From Zopfochytrium polystomum (taxonomy: Eukaryota; Chytridiomycota; Chytridiomycetes; Chytridiales; Chytridiaceae): a stretch of 64,000 nucleotides of DNA. The notes under the pieces were generated by a model. The model saw only the letters and a list, made by a program, of their open reading frames with translations. It made no database searches and had not been told where the DNA came from. The translations under genes were made by a program, and so were the position numbers. The DNA is taken from contig JAIVFJ010000199.1 in NCBI GenBank assembly GCA_025765615.1, positions 1 through 64,000 of the forward strand, given 5' to 3'. This document shows, in pieces, positions 36,806 to 48,200 of the stretch. Numbering within the stretch: the first letter of the stretch is position 1; each line of letters opens with the position of its first letter.

Positions 36806-39800
36806 ATGCTGGGGATGAGCAGTGCCGCAGCGTCTAGGCGCTTGGATGAGACTATGTCGCCTGCCTCACCATTCCCTTCAACGTTGAACGTGGCGGCTCC
36901 CGACATAAGCAATTCGCATCCTCAACCCTCGTTTTTTGCATCGCAATCGATCATGTCGTTCGATGCACTTGAGACCAGTCTAGGATTGAAATTTCGTCAG
37001 CAAAAGGAACTGCTCTCACCTTCTCTCACTCCACCCTCTGTTACTCCAGTCTCGTCCCCCACTTTGATGACCATGGATTCATTTTCGACGCTGACGCCCC
37101 CGCTTTTTTGTTCGCCTTCAGAAGCGAGTCACACTCCACTTCACATCATCTCTCGGCGACAAGTTATCTTCAAGCCATCTTCCTCCAGCCCAGAGGCCAC
37201 TGCTAAAAGCCACCACGTCCATTTTGCATCCTTGTTCCACAAGCATTCCCGCCGGAAAAAGCCGCAAAAAAAGTGTTCGCCACTCCTTCCTACCTGTTGC
37301 ACCCTCCCAGTAGAATGTTGGACTGTTGTCGTCGTCATGGCGGCGTCCTCACTCGCCGATGTTTTTGAGCTATCTCGGGTGTCCCGCAAAGTCCGCAGTG
37401 CCTGCTGGTCCCCGTCTGTAAAAGCTGCCGTTATTTATAAGACGGGAATAGCGGGACTCTGCATGTCATTTCGAGCCCAGGAGCGCATTGCTGGCAAGAT
37501 TTGGCGCTCTTACTTGCGGGATGGAATCTGCAACGACCCTGACCGCCCACTTGATGCCGACGAGCAAAGCGCAGACGTCGAGACTGAAACACTGGCAGTG
37601 AGCGTTTCGTCCTCCGATGCACAAGTTTCTTCTACTTCCAATGTGGACGTCGCAACCGCAACTGCTCTTGTACCGGAGCAGTCAATTCAAACCTGGGAAG
37701 CTTCGGAGGTATTAGATGTTTTGCCGAAGGTTCAAGACCAGCAACAGGGTGGCACCATTCAGAGCAACCCAACCACAGACCAAGAGACGATCGGCGATAC
37801 ACATCATGCATCACTGACTGATGTGCAAAGTGAGCCAACGCTGGTGGAAGACGACAATGATCAAGATTGGGAAGATATCCCGACCAACGAAGCCACGACC
37901 GACGCAGCGACACAGGCGTTGTCCTCTGAGGAGTCCGAGCGAGATTTGGCTGTCCCAACCCTTGAGCATGGTACGTGGTTGGACAGCTTTTTCAGCATGG
38001 TCAAGCTTCTTCGCCGCGCCGACGCGCTCGATATCGTTCAAGTTCTTCTGAGAAAGAAGTTACTGCTGCGACGGGCAGTGTTGTTCGAAAGAATGAAGGA
38101 CGAAGCCGAAACAAATGATCGGAGCGAAGCTGTAAACGACAGGGAGGACGTAGAAGCCGCATGGTTGTGGGAAAATGAACTGGATGAGTCCACTTCCCGT
38201 ATCTCCGATGAAAATGAATCAGAGGGCGATGGCGACGAGACCGACGACGGCTCGTCTGATTCATCTGATGACTCGCACGAGGATCGAGGAAGTCCAATTG
38301 AGCGATTGTGGACTCGAGCAGCATACGTAGCCCAAAATGCAGATGTGTTGCGGTTCTTGCTTTCTGCTGGATTTCGCACAAATGTGACGCTGCATGACTT
38401 AGCTCGAAGGAATCTTCGGTCCATGATGGAAGTTTTCCTGGACCTCAACACTGTCGATATTGATGCTATCGAGGAGGTGAGAGAGTGAGTTATAGGTAAA
38501 GTGTATTAATGGTAATTTCTTTTTTTTGAATTGGAGACCTCAGAATATCGAGCGGTATCTGTTGCAGTGCAAAGAAGCTCGCTGTCGGCATTTCAATGTC
38601 TCGTAGAGCGGGGAGCCAAGGTACCGTAGTAAAAAGTATCCAAGCTCCATCTAACCCTCCGAAGCTCTGTGAAATTGAGCAAGGGTTCACGCTGCTGCAT
38701 CATATTCGTAATGATGGCCACAAACTTCTTCGATATATCCGTGACAACGTCCCACAATTGCGCCAATTTGTCAATTACCCCACCCAGAATCGATCCGGCT
38801 ATACACCCGCTTTTTATGTGGCTCGCGAGGGAACACCCGAAATGTTGGACGACCTTGTTTCCATGGGAGCCGATCTTGGACTTTTTGACGGTTCCGGGTG
38901 GTCACTGCTTCACACTGCGAGCCATTACGGCAACATTAAGATTGTTGAGAGCTTGGTGGAAAAGTGGAACATGCCGGTGGACGCCAGGCCGGCACACGGC
39001 GATGACGACACCCAAACTCTACCGATTGATCGGGCGGAAGAAAGCTCCCACTTGGATATTGTCCTGTACCTGCTTCGTCACGGCTCCCGCAGAGCATTAA
39101 AGCAGTTCGTAAGGATGGCGTGCTCCTTGGCGTCGTGCGAGCTGATTGATCTTCTTGTGGAGAAGGGGTTTGACCTGAACCCCGATGAAGGCCTCTATGT
39201 GAAAGTGGAGACAGCTTCGAAGTTGGAGCATTCGGTTGATCGTGAGGAACATGCCAAAGAATCCCAGGAGCCCTCCTTGACGACTTCTCCAGATGCCGTG
39301 TCTGTTACAGGTACTGATGGCGGAGATCAAGAGGTAACGGCAGCTTCTCTTGATAATCCGCCAGCATTTCTGCCGAGCAGTCCTATCGTTCTTGTGCCCG
39401 CCGTGGATGCACCAGAATTAGAGGAGGGAGCAGGCGGGTCGATTCTGGAGCAGCAGCCCCAACCGTCAGCCTCACCCTCTGTTCCACAAGACGCGTCCGA
39501 AACATTACCTTTAGAGGAGGAACCGTCAAAGCCGCAGTGGCTAAGATCGAGGGCGTTTCAGAGCGCCTTTCCGCCGGACTACAGCGGCTCAACGGAAAAG
39601 ATGGGCAAAGACGATTGGACGGCGCTAAATCTTGCCGTCTTTTATATGGAGCCAAGTATTGTAACTCATTTGCTCCTTGTTCATGGATGCAATCCGAACG
39701 GGAGCACGATAATGGGACAAACCCCATTTTACAGTGCTGCTGGGGAGCGAGGCAATGTGGAACTTGCAAAAGTGTTGCTGTCTCATGGAGCCAACTTTGA

Positions 39801-40401
39801 CAGCCGTCACGATGCCACTTCGGACGAGCCCGAGAGGCCTGGTTTCTCTGCGCTGCATCGCGCAGTGCAACAAGGTTTTCTGGATGCAGTAGAATTTTTG
39901 GTTGCACTTTACGGCGGAGTGGAAGTTCCACGCAACGAGTGGAGCTGGTGGGAGGAGCGCGCAACCCAGCAGAGCATGAGCAACTTGTTCAGCCTATCAG
40001 ATGGAGGCGAGTCCGCAGATTGGGATGGTTGGGGTGACGACGACGAAAGTTACGAGGCCGAGGCTGCACGACTGGCTGCAGAGGCCGCTGCAGTGGGACT
40101 GTCAGCGTGTGTTGACGCGACGGGCGCCAATCCGCTGCACGTTGCTGGGGAACTCCTATCAGGCATGTCAGGTCGCGACCATCTTGCAATTCTTCGTGTG
40201 CTTGCAGATGGCAGGCGAGACTGGTTGTTTGCCATCGACGGCAAAGGACGCACGCCTTTGGACTGCGCTATCAAGGCAGAATCGCGCGAGACGGCCACTT
40301 TTCTGCGGGACCGTGGAGGCCGGCGTGCCGATGGACGGGAATGGGACGGTCAGTGGGATGAAAAGGGCGAGAGCGAAGGTGGCCAGAGCGATTGGGATTA
40401 A
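36806..40401 (+). CDS. ankyrin-repeat protein, 1178 residues
   Basis: Two exons, 36806..38484 and 38544..40401, with a 59-bp intron (donor GTGAGT, acceptor TCAG, phase 2). The N-terminal third is Ser/Pro-rich. A short segment around residues 180-200 (AASSLADVFELSRVSRKVR) has an F-box-like look, but the evidence is weak. A long acidic region follows (residues about 460-500). Ankyrin units begin near residue 505 and continue after the intron: TPAFYVAREGTPEMLDDLV, SLLHTASHYGNIKIVESLV, TALNLAVFYMEPSIVTHLL, TPFYSAAGERGNVELAKVLL, SALHRAVQQGFLDAVEFLV and LDCAIKAESRETATFLRDRG. A protein-interaction scaffold by family; no catalytic domain seen. Only 112 bp separate its ATG from the DPP stop. Confidence 0.8.
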
Positions 40402-40998
40402 ACATCGAGGCCTCTTGTGCTTTTTATTTCTTTTACTGTTTTTTTTTCCCCTTTCTTCTTTTTTCTCTTTCTTTTGCTCAGTCAGGAGGTGAAGACAAAA
40501 GGATCAACGCCACGTGCGCCATCATCGCCGCCGCTGCCGCAGATAGCACCGATCAAAACGGCGTCCCCAACGGTTTCAGCCAACGCCCGGGGGCCTGGCC
40601 CCCTCACCTTCTCTTCGATTATCCCATCAGATTCCGATCCGCCCAATCCCCTCTTCGTACCAGCCGATCTTGCAGCAGTCGGGCCGCCACTTCCTCGTCT
40701 GCTCGCCTCTTCTCTCGCCGCTCCTCTCGCCGCTTTAGCCCCTGACGTCTTGTCGTCCCCCTCACCGCCGCCGTTGACGACTCCTCGTCCAGTCATCCTC
40801 AATCGACAACCGCCGCCGTCTCCCAGCCTTTCCTCTCCGACGTCCGAATCTTCCAACTCTTCACTGTCCACGTCTCTGTCGGATCCCGGGCCCTGTCTGA
40901 ATCCGAATTCGGTTCTAGGGCACAGGCCGACCACTGTCCCTGCTCGGCGAAGCTCTCGCCCTCCTCGGCCCTTCCCGTGGCCTGCTGGTCCTGCCCTG

Positions 40999-43900
40999 AT
41001 GACTTCAAGTAACAACTCCAATTCCAGCCATAGAAGAGATGGAAATAGGTCGTCGTCTCAACGATCTGTGGATGTCGCGAGCAGGCGAAGCTCATTAGGT
41101 GATCCGTCACCACTCCCGCCAGCGGGATCAGCTTCGACTTCAGGTCTTACCTCTGAAGCCAGCGGATCTGCCAGTCTGCCTGGTGCCATATCCCAAGCTG
41201 CTGCTTATTCCAGAGAGTCAACTTTGAGCGAATCAAGCGGAAAGAGTGGTTGCAATGGCGGCCTACCGATAGTAAGGGAGTCTGCTCCTCGCCAATCATC
41301 TTCCTCCTTTCAATTTCCATCAAGCCCAGCCACCTCTTCAACGTCGACTCTCACTGCAGCGAGCATCCTCGCACCGATGGCGGCAGCCGCAATACGGGAA
41401 AGCTCACAAGCCCTATCTATGCTTGAGCCGCAGTTTTCTAAGCGCGCGTTAAACCTGTCTCGCGATTTCGCAGGGTCTTTCATTGACCTGGCCTTGCTCG
41501 CAGCATCAGCGCCCTCTCCTCATTTCGAGCAGCAACCGCACTTCTATTCATTGCCAATGCCCGGCCCCATTCCCATCGGTGCGACAGCAATCGTGGCACC
41601 GTTTTACTCGCCTTGGCAGTCCATCTTTGTCACGGCCAAGACTAGACGGTGGATGGCGCTGCGCCATCTGCGGTATGTTCTTGTGATGCATGTAGTCGCC
41701 CTTGTCGCGTCTATCGCGTGCTTGAACGTGGAGGGACGTGGAACAAGGAGTGGAGGCGCGCTTCGTCGAAAAGCGTGCCAAGCCGCGCTGGTCGCGGCCC
41801 GCTCTGCCCTCACTGCCTTGGACCGAGAGGTTGCAGTTGGCCGACCCGAGCTTCCAAGTCCCCGCCGCCGTCCCACCGCCCTTGTTGGTGCTGACATTAG
41901 CACGCCAACAGGAACGAAAGCGGACGACCCCGCTTTCAGCAAAGAATCTCGGCATTCCCCAGCTTCAACAGCACCCATCGAAGTGCTAGAGCAAATTCTG
42001 GGACACGCTGTGGCCTCCCTGTTCAATGATGCTCTCGGCACCGGACATTCAAACACCCCTTCGTCTGCGCAGCACCTTCTACAACTCACAAAAGGTGAGC
42101 GGGATCGGTTTTACCGGCGCGTGGTGCAGCGCGTGGCATCGGTCATGTCGAGCGTGAATCGTCACTGGCGTCAGCTTAGCTCCAGTGCCTGGCGAGACCC
42201 TGCTCCCGTAGGATCTTTCACGAGGCTCAGAGCCTGGTTTTTTGGTTCCCTCCGACACCTAAGTGACCCGCCAACGTCGTGGCTCTTGACTGACGCCGCA
42301 GTGACCCGGGAGTTCTTCGCGCCGTTCACAGGGCCGGTGAGCACCTTTGGAAAGCAAGCCGCAGGGTCTGCCGCGATTTTGGCGGCCGCGCCCTCCTCGT
42401 CGCGTAATTCCCAAGGCAAAAGCTCAGGAAAGCAAACTCGAGGATCAATGGGAATCGGACAAAATGCCGTCGCTTCTCTTTGGCCTCGGGGCGCGATGGC
42501 TTGGATGCGATCGTTGGATCTTTTGTCAATTCGCCTTTTCGAACCCCGAGATACGCTTCTGCTGCGCTCAATCCCCGATTGTTGCCCCTCTCTCAGCACC
42601 CTTCGTCTTTACGTCACCGCCATGTCTTGGAACAGTCTTCAGCACATTCTTCTGGCTGGAGGTGATCCATCTGGCAAAATTTCGGCCGCAGAATCTTCAG
42701 CATCGAAGAAGCAGCCTCATCCAATCCAAACAAGCCCTATTCCGCCGTCGAAGCCGGAACGAGGATTGCGCAGCCTATCTTTACGCGGTTCCATCGACTT
42801 GCGAGGCGTCACTGGAAGCGCCCACTCGTCTGCAGCATCCATGGCACGGGAAGCCCAGCTTTGTCTCAAGAGTCTCGAGTCTCTCGACTTGGATCTGGTG
42901 GACGATCCAGTATCTGCCTCGTCTTCATCCATTACTGCCATGTCTGTTTCATCAGCAGCGTCTGCTGCCGTCGACGCGGCAATTGACGAAGCGGCTTCCC
43001 AGATAGTCCACAATTCAAGGCGTGCGTTGGGTGCAAGTTCAGTTCAGCAGGATGATTTGGATGGCTTAAACGGTGCAGAGGGGTCAGCCGACGCCTTTGC
43101 GTCGTCGTCATCGAGCGCAAACAATGCCTCAATCCTGATGGATCCGGTAGAGTTACGAAACCGAACAGTTGTAGCATCGCTGTACCTACTTGCGCGTATT
43201 GGACATCCTGGAATGACTCGCCTGCGAGTGCGTGTGCCCGTCCGTGTTCCCGATCAGCTCATCCTGCAGGTCATTGCAGCCTGTTGTGGAGGTATCGCTG
43301 ACAATCTGCAGACTATTGTGCCAAGCGGCACAGGGCAGTTTGGCGCGGGTAGAATTGGCGACTCAGCGACTGACGCTTCCGAAACCTTCTGTCAACTTCG
43401 AGAGTTGTGCTTGGATCGCGTTGTTGTGCCGCGGGGCTTGCTTGCTTTTGACAGTACGCTTGCTGGAGGCACGCCAGCGAGAGCTCACCTCGAAGACTCG
43501 GAGCGTGGTGAGCGATGGCCTCCGGCTGCACACGTGACTCGCCCCCATGCAAACGCTATCGCCGCCAGGAATCTCGACGGAGGAGGTCGACGGCGGCCGC
43601 TGCCACCGCCAGCCGCCCTCACAATGAATCTGTCGATGCCATTCCTGACGGTTCTCTGCTTGTCGAACTCAGCTGTTGACGACTCCGGGCTCGTGGCCGT
43701 TGTGCAAGGTCGCGTTGCCCAGCTACAAGTGCTCAACGTTTCTGCGACGGCCATCACGGACAGCGGAATCAGACAGTGCGCTGCAGTGTGGGCGGAAGCC
43801 GCGGCCGCCGCTGTCGGCGCGTCTTCTCTGGACTCTGCGGGCGCTGCTGGCGATCACTCGGCCTCCCCTGCGATCCGCGAGATTTACCTGGACGAGGCGC

Positions 43901-44739
43901 TGGTGTCTGCCCCGGCCGTGGACGAGCTGCTGGCGGCCATTGGGCCTCTGCTTGAGGTTTTGTCGCTCCATGGTGTGCGGGGGGGACCTGCGGCTCTGGT
44001 TGAGTCGGTCGTGCGGCATTGCTCGGGATCGGGTGGCCGGTCACCGCTTTCCCCTTTGCCGTGTGGGTCGCCACTGCGGCGCCTCGACGTGTTCAGCGCG
44101 ACGCTGTGGGGCCGTCAGATCCAAGGCCTCGGCCTCGGACCGCGACCCGTGGCGCGGCTTTTGCGGGCTTGCCCGCAGCTGGTGGACCTGGTTCTGGATG
44201 TCGACCAGTGCGCACGATGGCAAGACGACGACGGTGACGGCGCTGCGGGTGGTGGGAATGCGGACAGGAGGGCACTGGACGACACGGATGCGGATGGCGA
44301 CGACGACGGGGCCGGGGACCACGGAGCCGACCCTGGCGCTGGGGATGCGGGAGATCGGCCAGGGGCGCCGAGGTCTTGGCGGCGGTGGTGGCTCTCCCGC
44401 AACGGTGGAGGCGAGGTTTTTGGTGGGGCGGGCGAGAATGGGACGGTGGACGGGGCCATGTGGGTAGCGGCTGCTGGGGAAGAGTGGGTTGAGGACGAGC
44501 TCGTCCTTGCGTCTGGGGCGACGACAGAGCCGGGGCATTGGGGCCAGCCGAGGCAGCCGCATCTGCACAGCGAGGGCGAGGCCGCTGATCGGTGGCGGAG
44601 GGCAGCGCGGCACTTGCACGACCGGCTCCGACGGCGGTTCCCCCGAATTGTCGACGACACAAGACTGTCCAAGGAAAACCTGCTTGTCGGACACCGCGTG
44701 GTGGGCCTTCTATGGGAGCGCGAGAGGGGATGGGTGTGA
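40999..44739 (+). CDS. leucine-rich-repeat protein with F-box-like segment, 1246 residues
   Basis: Single-exon frame. The first in-frame ATG is used; the open frame extends upstream to about 40480 behind a strong polypyrimidine-AG (CTTTTGCTCAG at 40471-40481), so a spliced upstream exon or leader intron is possible. After a Ser-rich N-terminus comes a hydrophobic segment near residue 220 (YVLVMHVVALVASIACL), then an F-box-like stretch (VLEQILGHAVASLF, later VNRHWRQLSSSAWRD). LRR units of the AMN1/FBXL type follow: LRSLSLRG, LKSLESLDLDL, LTVLCLSNSAVDDSGLVAVV, LQVLNVSATAITDSGIRQCA, LEVLSLHGVRGGPAAL. The C-terminal 200 residues are Asp/Gly-rich. Role as SCF substrate receptor is inference. Confidence 0.72.
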   Translation: MTSSNNSNSSHRRDGNRSSSQRSVDVASRRSSLGDPSPLPPAGSASTSGLTSEASGSASLPGAISQAAAYSRESTLSESSGKSGCNGGLPIVRESAPRQSSSSFQFPSSPATSSTSTLTAASILAPMAAAAIRESSQALSMLEPQFSKRALNLSRDFAGSFIDLALLAASAPSPHFEQQPHFYSLPMPGPIPIGATAIVAPFYSPWQSIFVTAKTRRWMALRHLRYVLVMHVVALVASIACLNVEGRGTRSGGALRRKACQAALVAARSALTALDREVAVGRPELPSPRRRPTALVGADISTPTGTKADDPAFSKESRHSPASTAPIEVLEQILGHAVASLFNDALGTGHSNTPSSAQHLLQLTKGERDRFYRRVVQRVASVMSSVNRHWRQLSSSAWRDPAPVGSFTRLRAWFFGSLRHLSDPPTSWLLTDAAVTREFFAPFTGPVSTFGKQAAGSAAILAAAPSSSRNSQGKSSGKQTRGSMGIGQNAVASLWPRGAMAWMRSLDLLSIRLFEPRDTLLLRSIPDCCPSLSTLRLYVTAMSWNSLQHILLAGGDPSGKISAAESSASKKQPHPIQTSPIPPSKPERGLRSLSLRGSIDLRGVTGSAHSSAASMAREAQLCLKSLESLDLDLVDDPVSASSSSITAMSVSSAASAAVDAAIDEAASQIVHNSRRALGASSVQQDDLDGLNGAEGSADAFASSSSSANNASILMDPVELRNRTVVASLYLLARIGHPGMTRLRVRVPVRVPDQLILQVIAACCGGIADNLQTIVPSGTGQFGAGRIGDSATDASETFCQLRELCLDRVVVPRGLLAFDSTLAGGTPARAHLEDSERGERWPPAAHVTRPHANAIAARNLDGGGRRRPLPPPAALTMNLSMPFLTVLCLSNSAVDDSGLVAVVQGRVAQLQVLNVSATAITDSGIRQCAAVWAEAAAAAVGASSLDSAGAAGDHSASPAIREIYLDEALVSAPAVDELLAAIGPLLEVLSLHGVRGGPAALVESVVRHCSGSGGRSPLSPLPCGSPLRRLDVFSATLWGRQIQGLGLGPRPVARLLRACPQLVDLVLDVDQCARWQDDDGDGAAGGGNADRRALDDTDADGDDDGAGDHGADPGAGDAGDRPGAPRSWRRWWLSRNGGGEVFGGAGENGTVDGAMWVAAAGEEWVEDELVLASGATTEPGHWGQPRQPHLHSEGEAADRWRRAARHLHDRLRRRFPRIVDDTRLSKENLLVGHRVVGLLWERERGWV

Positions 44740-44941
44740 ATTATTTTTTTTCGCTCTGGGGGAACGAGAATATTCATCACCGAACGATTGCCAATACAAT
44801 TTTGAATTTCACTGTGAATTCATTCGAGAACTCTTTGCTAATTTTGGGCCCAAACTTTCCTTTTTTGGCGAGTGAGGGTCGGAGACAAAGGATTCATGCT
44901 TTTGCACGACACAGAAACGAATCTTTCGCCACCACCACCAC

Positions 44942-45228
44942 ATGTCAGCAGGAGGGGGGAGCGGCGCCGCCACCGCTGTCGTCGAAATCACGGTCGTCGA
45001 TCGCTCGGGCGACCGCCTCGCTCTGGACGTGGCGCTTGATGGCGAAGCCGCCGCAACCCCGCGCGCACTCTTCGAGATGGTTGCCGACGCCATCGACGCC
45101 CCTACCACGTCGTTCAAGTTGTGGTACGCCCACGCCGGCGCCACCTGGCGCCTGCACAACGCCGTCAAGCTGCCTGCACTCATCCGCGACAAGGGCGTGA
45201 ACATGTTTTATCTCTCGGTGCGAACAAC

Positions 45229-45269
<41 letters not shown>

Positions 45270-48200
45270 TGTGTGTGTGTGTGTGTGTATTTAAAGTAGA
45301 GTGAGGGACCAGCCGGGAGAATAAGTTTTCGGCTAACAATATTAATCAAAACCTTGCAGGATGCCGATCAAACCGCCTTCCAGATACAGGACCGTGACGC
45401 CAACATCACCAGCAAAGCCCAGGTAAGGATCTTTCAACCCGGCCCATCGAATCCCTTTCGATCGCGATCCAGTTGCCAATCCGATCCACGGACAGAAGCC
45501 GGCACAGCCGCCAATGTCGAAAGCCGTTCGAGTGAAGCTGCTCGTCGACGGCAAGTTGCAGAAGAACTACCGGATCATGGCGACCGAGGCTGACTTTAGC
45601 AAGGAACGATTCGTTTTTCGGTGCGCCAAGGAGCTTGGGCTGGGCGACGTGGCGTCGATGCGGGTGACCGTGGTGGACCCTGCGGACAACCAGACGTACG
45701 AGATTCCGGGAAACGATATTGGGGAAGAGATTTCGAGCGGATTTTGCTTCCAGTTCGAGCGCAATACGACGGTTCACGATCACGCGTCGGAGGGTTCGTG
45801 GGACGCCGCAGGGCCGACGGCGGATGCTCTGGACGAGACGACTTTGCAAATTCTCCAAGGGGAAGAGGACCCAACGTGGATTTGCTACGAGGGGCAGCGA
45901 CGCCACGAATTTTTCTTCAGGTAAGCTCGAAGGCAGAGCTCTTGGGTGTTTTTGGCGAGATTAAGCTCTCACAATTGCGTTCAAGTCATCGGCAAGTTTC
46001 GGAGGCCGGCTTGATTGAGGGTCTTTACAACGCTCTCGCCGAGTACGGACACCAGGCTTACTGGGACCGAGTGTGCATCCGTCCCGGAAAGGCCTTTCGA
46101 ACAGAATTCCTTCGGGGCCTCTCCAGCAGTCGCTTCGCGGCCTTGTTCATTTCCGAGTTTACTCTTACACAAATAAGAACGGCGCACCAGCGGCAGGACA
46201 ACGTTCTTCTCGAGGTTCATCTCTTCTCTCCCACAATTCGAGGTAGTAATCGTTGTTTAAATTGCAGTGGGAGCTTGCTTTGGAGCTGCACCGTCTCGGA
46301 AAGATCGAAATTCTTCCAATTCTTGTCGGGAAAGAAGTCAAGATTGAAGTTGATCGGGGCCGAGTAGAAAATCGCTTCACGCCATTTTCAAGCTTCGGCA
46401 CGTCAGATTACCCAGAAGAACTCCACGCTCACAGCATGAGCCCTCGCAGACACACTGTTCGTGAAGTGGTCAGCAAGATCTTTGAACTGCAGGGATTGCC
46501 TTGCGATCCGCGGCCGGGAAAGCTTAAAAGGTACTTTCAAAAACACTCTCCTGCCCCCGTTCTCCGACCCTCTATTTGGCTCACAAACTCTTGCCAGCTT
46601 CATAACTTCGTTACAGAGACAGCTCGCGCAAGCCGAGAACGGTCAGAGGCCAGCTCCCCGCGCCATGATGACGGAGCTTCGGCAGTGGCTCAACCCGCTG
46701 GATGACGTTATGAACAAGCAGATGGAGGTCCACCTTCACGCGTTTGTTCCAGGTACTCGGCAGTGGCTTATTGACCGCCTATCAAGTGGTCTTTTTACTT
46801 TGGACGATTCGAAGAAGCGGATGATTTGGTTGAAGGGCCCGGCGGGTGTCGGGAAGTCGGTGATGGCTGCCCTCGTTGCAGAACACCACAAGTCGAAGAA
46901 CCAGCTTGCTGGTGTCTTCTTTTGCAAACATGACGACGAAAGGAGGAGGGATATTCGGCAAGTTATACTCACTATTGTACATTATCTATGCGTTTGGGAT
47001 GGGGATAATTATGGTCAGCTGATTCATGCAGCCCTGCGGAAAACACCAGACCTGGTCAAAAAGCCTGTGTCTGATCTTTTCGATGAGCTTCTTCGAAAGC
47101 CTCTGGGATCGCTGAAAAAATCGAACCCGCGGCCGCTATTGATAGTCGTAGATGCTTTGGATGAGTGCGGAACGATCAACGAACGCAACGAGATGCTGGA
47201 CCTGTTTGGACGGCGGTGCCGCGACCTTCCTCCGTTCGTGAAAATATTCATGACGTCGAGACTGGAGCCTGACATTGTAGATGCGTTTGCCGATATGCCG
47301 CAAAGCGCTCTCGAGCCGACAGATGCCGACAACAGGAGAGACTTGCGGATCTACGCCGCCGACTTTTTGGAAAAGCAGGAAGTCTCAGAAGAGGTGGCGA
47401 AATCGGGCGCAGACAGGCTTGTTGAGCTCTCGGAAGGAATCTTTGCGTGGATGGTTCTTGCTTGCAAATCGTTGGAAGGTAGCGGCCACGCTAGCATTTC
47501 GATGCGAGACATTGAAACGTTGGTCTTCGATTCGTCGTCATCTGGTGCGAGCATGGACTCGCTTCTGTCGTCGACATTCGAACGGATCTTCTCGGCACCA
47601 GGCCTGGACGAGTCGCTCTTGACCACGCTGATTGGCATGCTCTGCATCGGTCAAGAACTGCTTTCTGCGGCAGACTGGGCCAAGCTCCTCGGCAAGGACA
47701 CTGCCGCCGTCACTTCGTGCGTCCGACACCTCCAGTCACTATTGGTGATAGAGAACGATCCGGAGACCGACTCGCCCACAATCCGCTTTTACCACAAGAG
47801 TGTAGCCGATTATTTACGTGATCCTGTGCGCTGCACCGTGGAAATCCTGCGCATGGATTCAGAGAAGCTCTGCCATTACCACGGTCTTCTTGGTCTTCGT
47901 TGTCTTCGAGTGATGAACAGGGTGAGCGGCTCATTGCTCTTTCCATGTCATTGTAAATTATTTTTTGCCAGGATCTTGGGTTTAACATTCTCGCGATGCC
48001 GTTAGACGTGGTTGCGTCTTTGGCATCGTTGCCTCGCAGCAGTATTGGCAAAGTCCCCTTAGCCCTGCGCTACGCGAGCACCCACGTCGCCATCCACCTT
48101 GAAGCGGCGGAATCCGCAATAATTCCTCTCGGGACTGATATCATTTCCAACGTCTCGTCACTCGCTTCGACCCACCTGACGCACTGGATGGAGTTTCTGT

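Noticed and set aside
38481..38543. Ankyrin-gene donor at GAGGAG|GTGAGA
   Set aside because: It joins out of frame to exon 2; the next donor GTGAGT gives a continuous reading.
38544..40998. Fusion of the ankyrin gene to the LRR gene through the strong acceptor at 40481
   Set aside because: Available donors at the ankyrin 3' end (GTCAGT near 40349, GTGGCC near 40379) join out of phase with the LRR frame.
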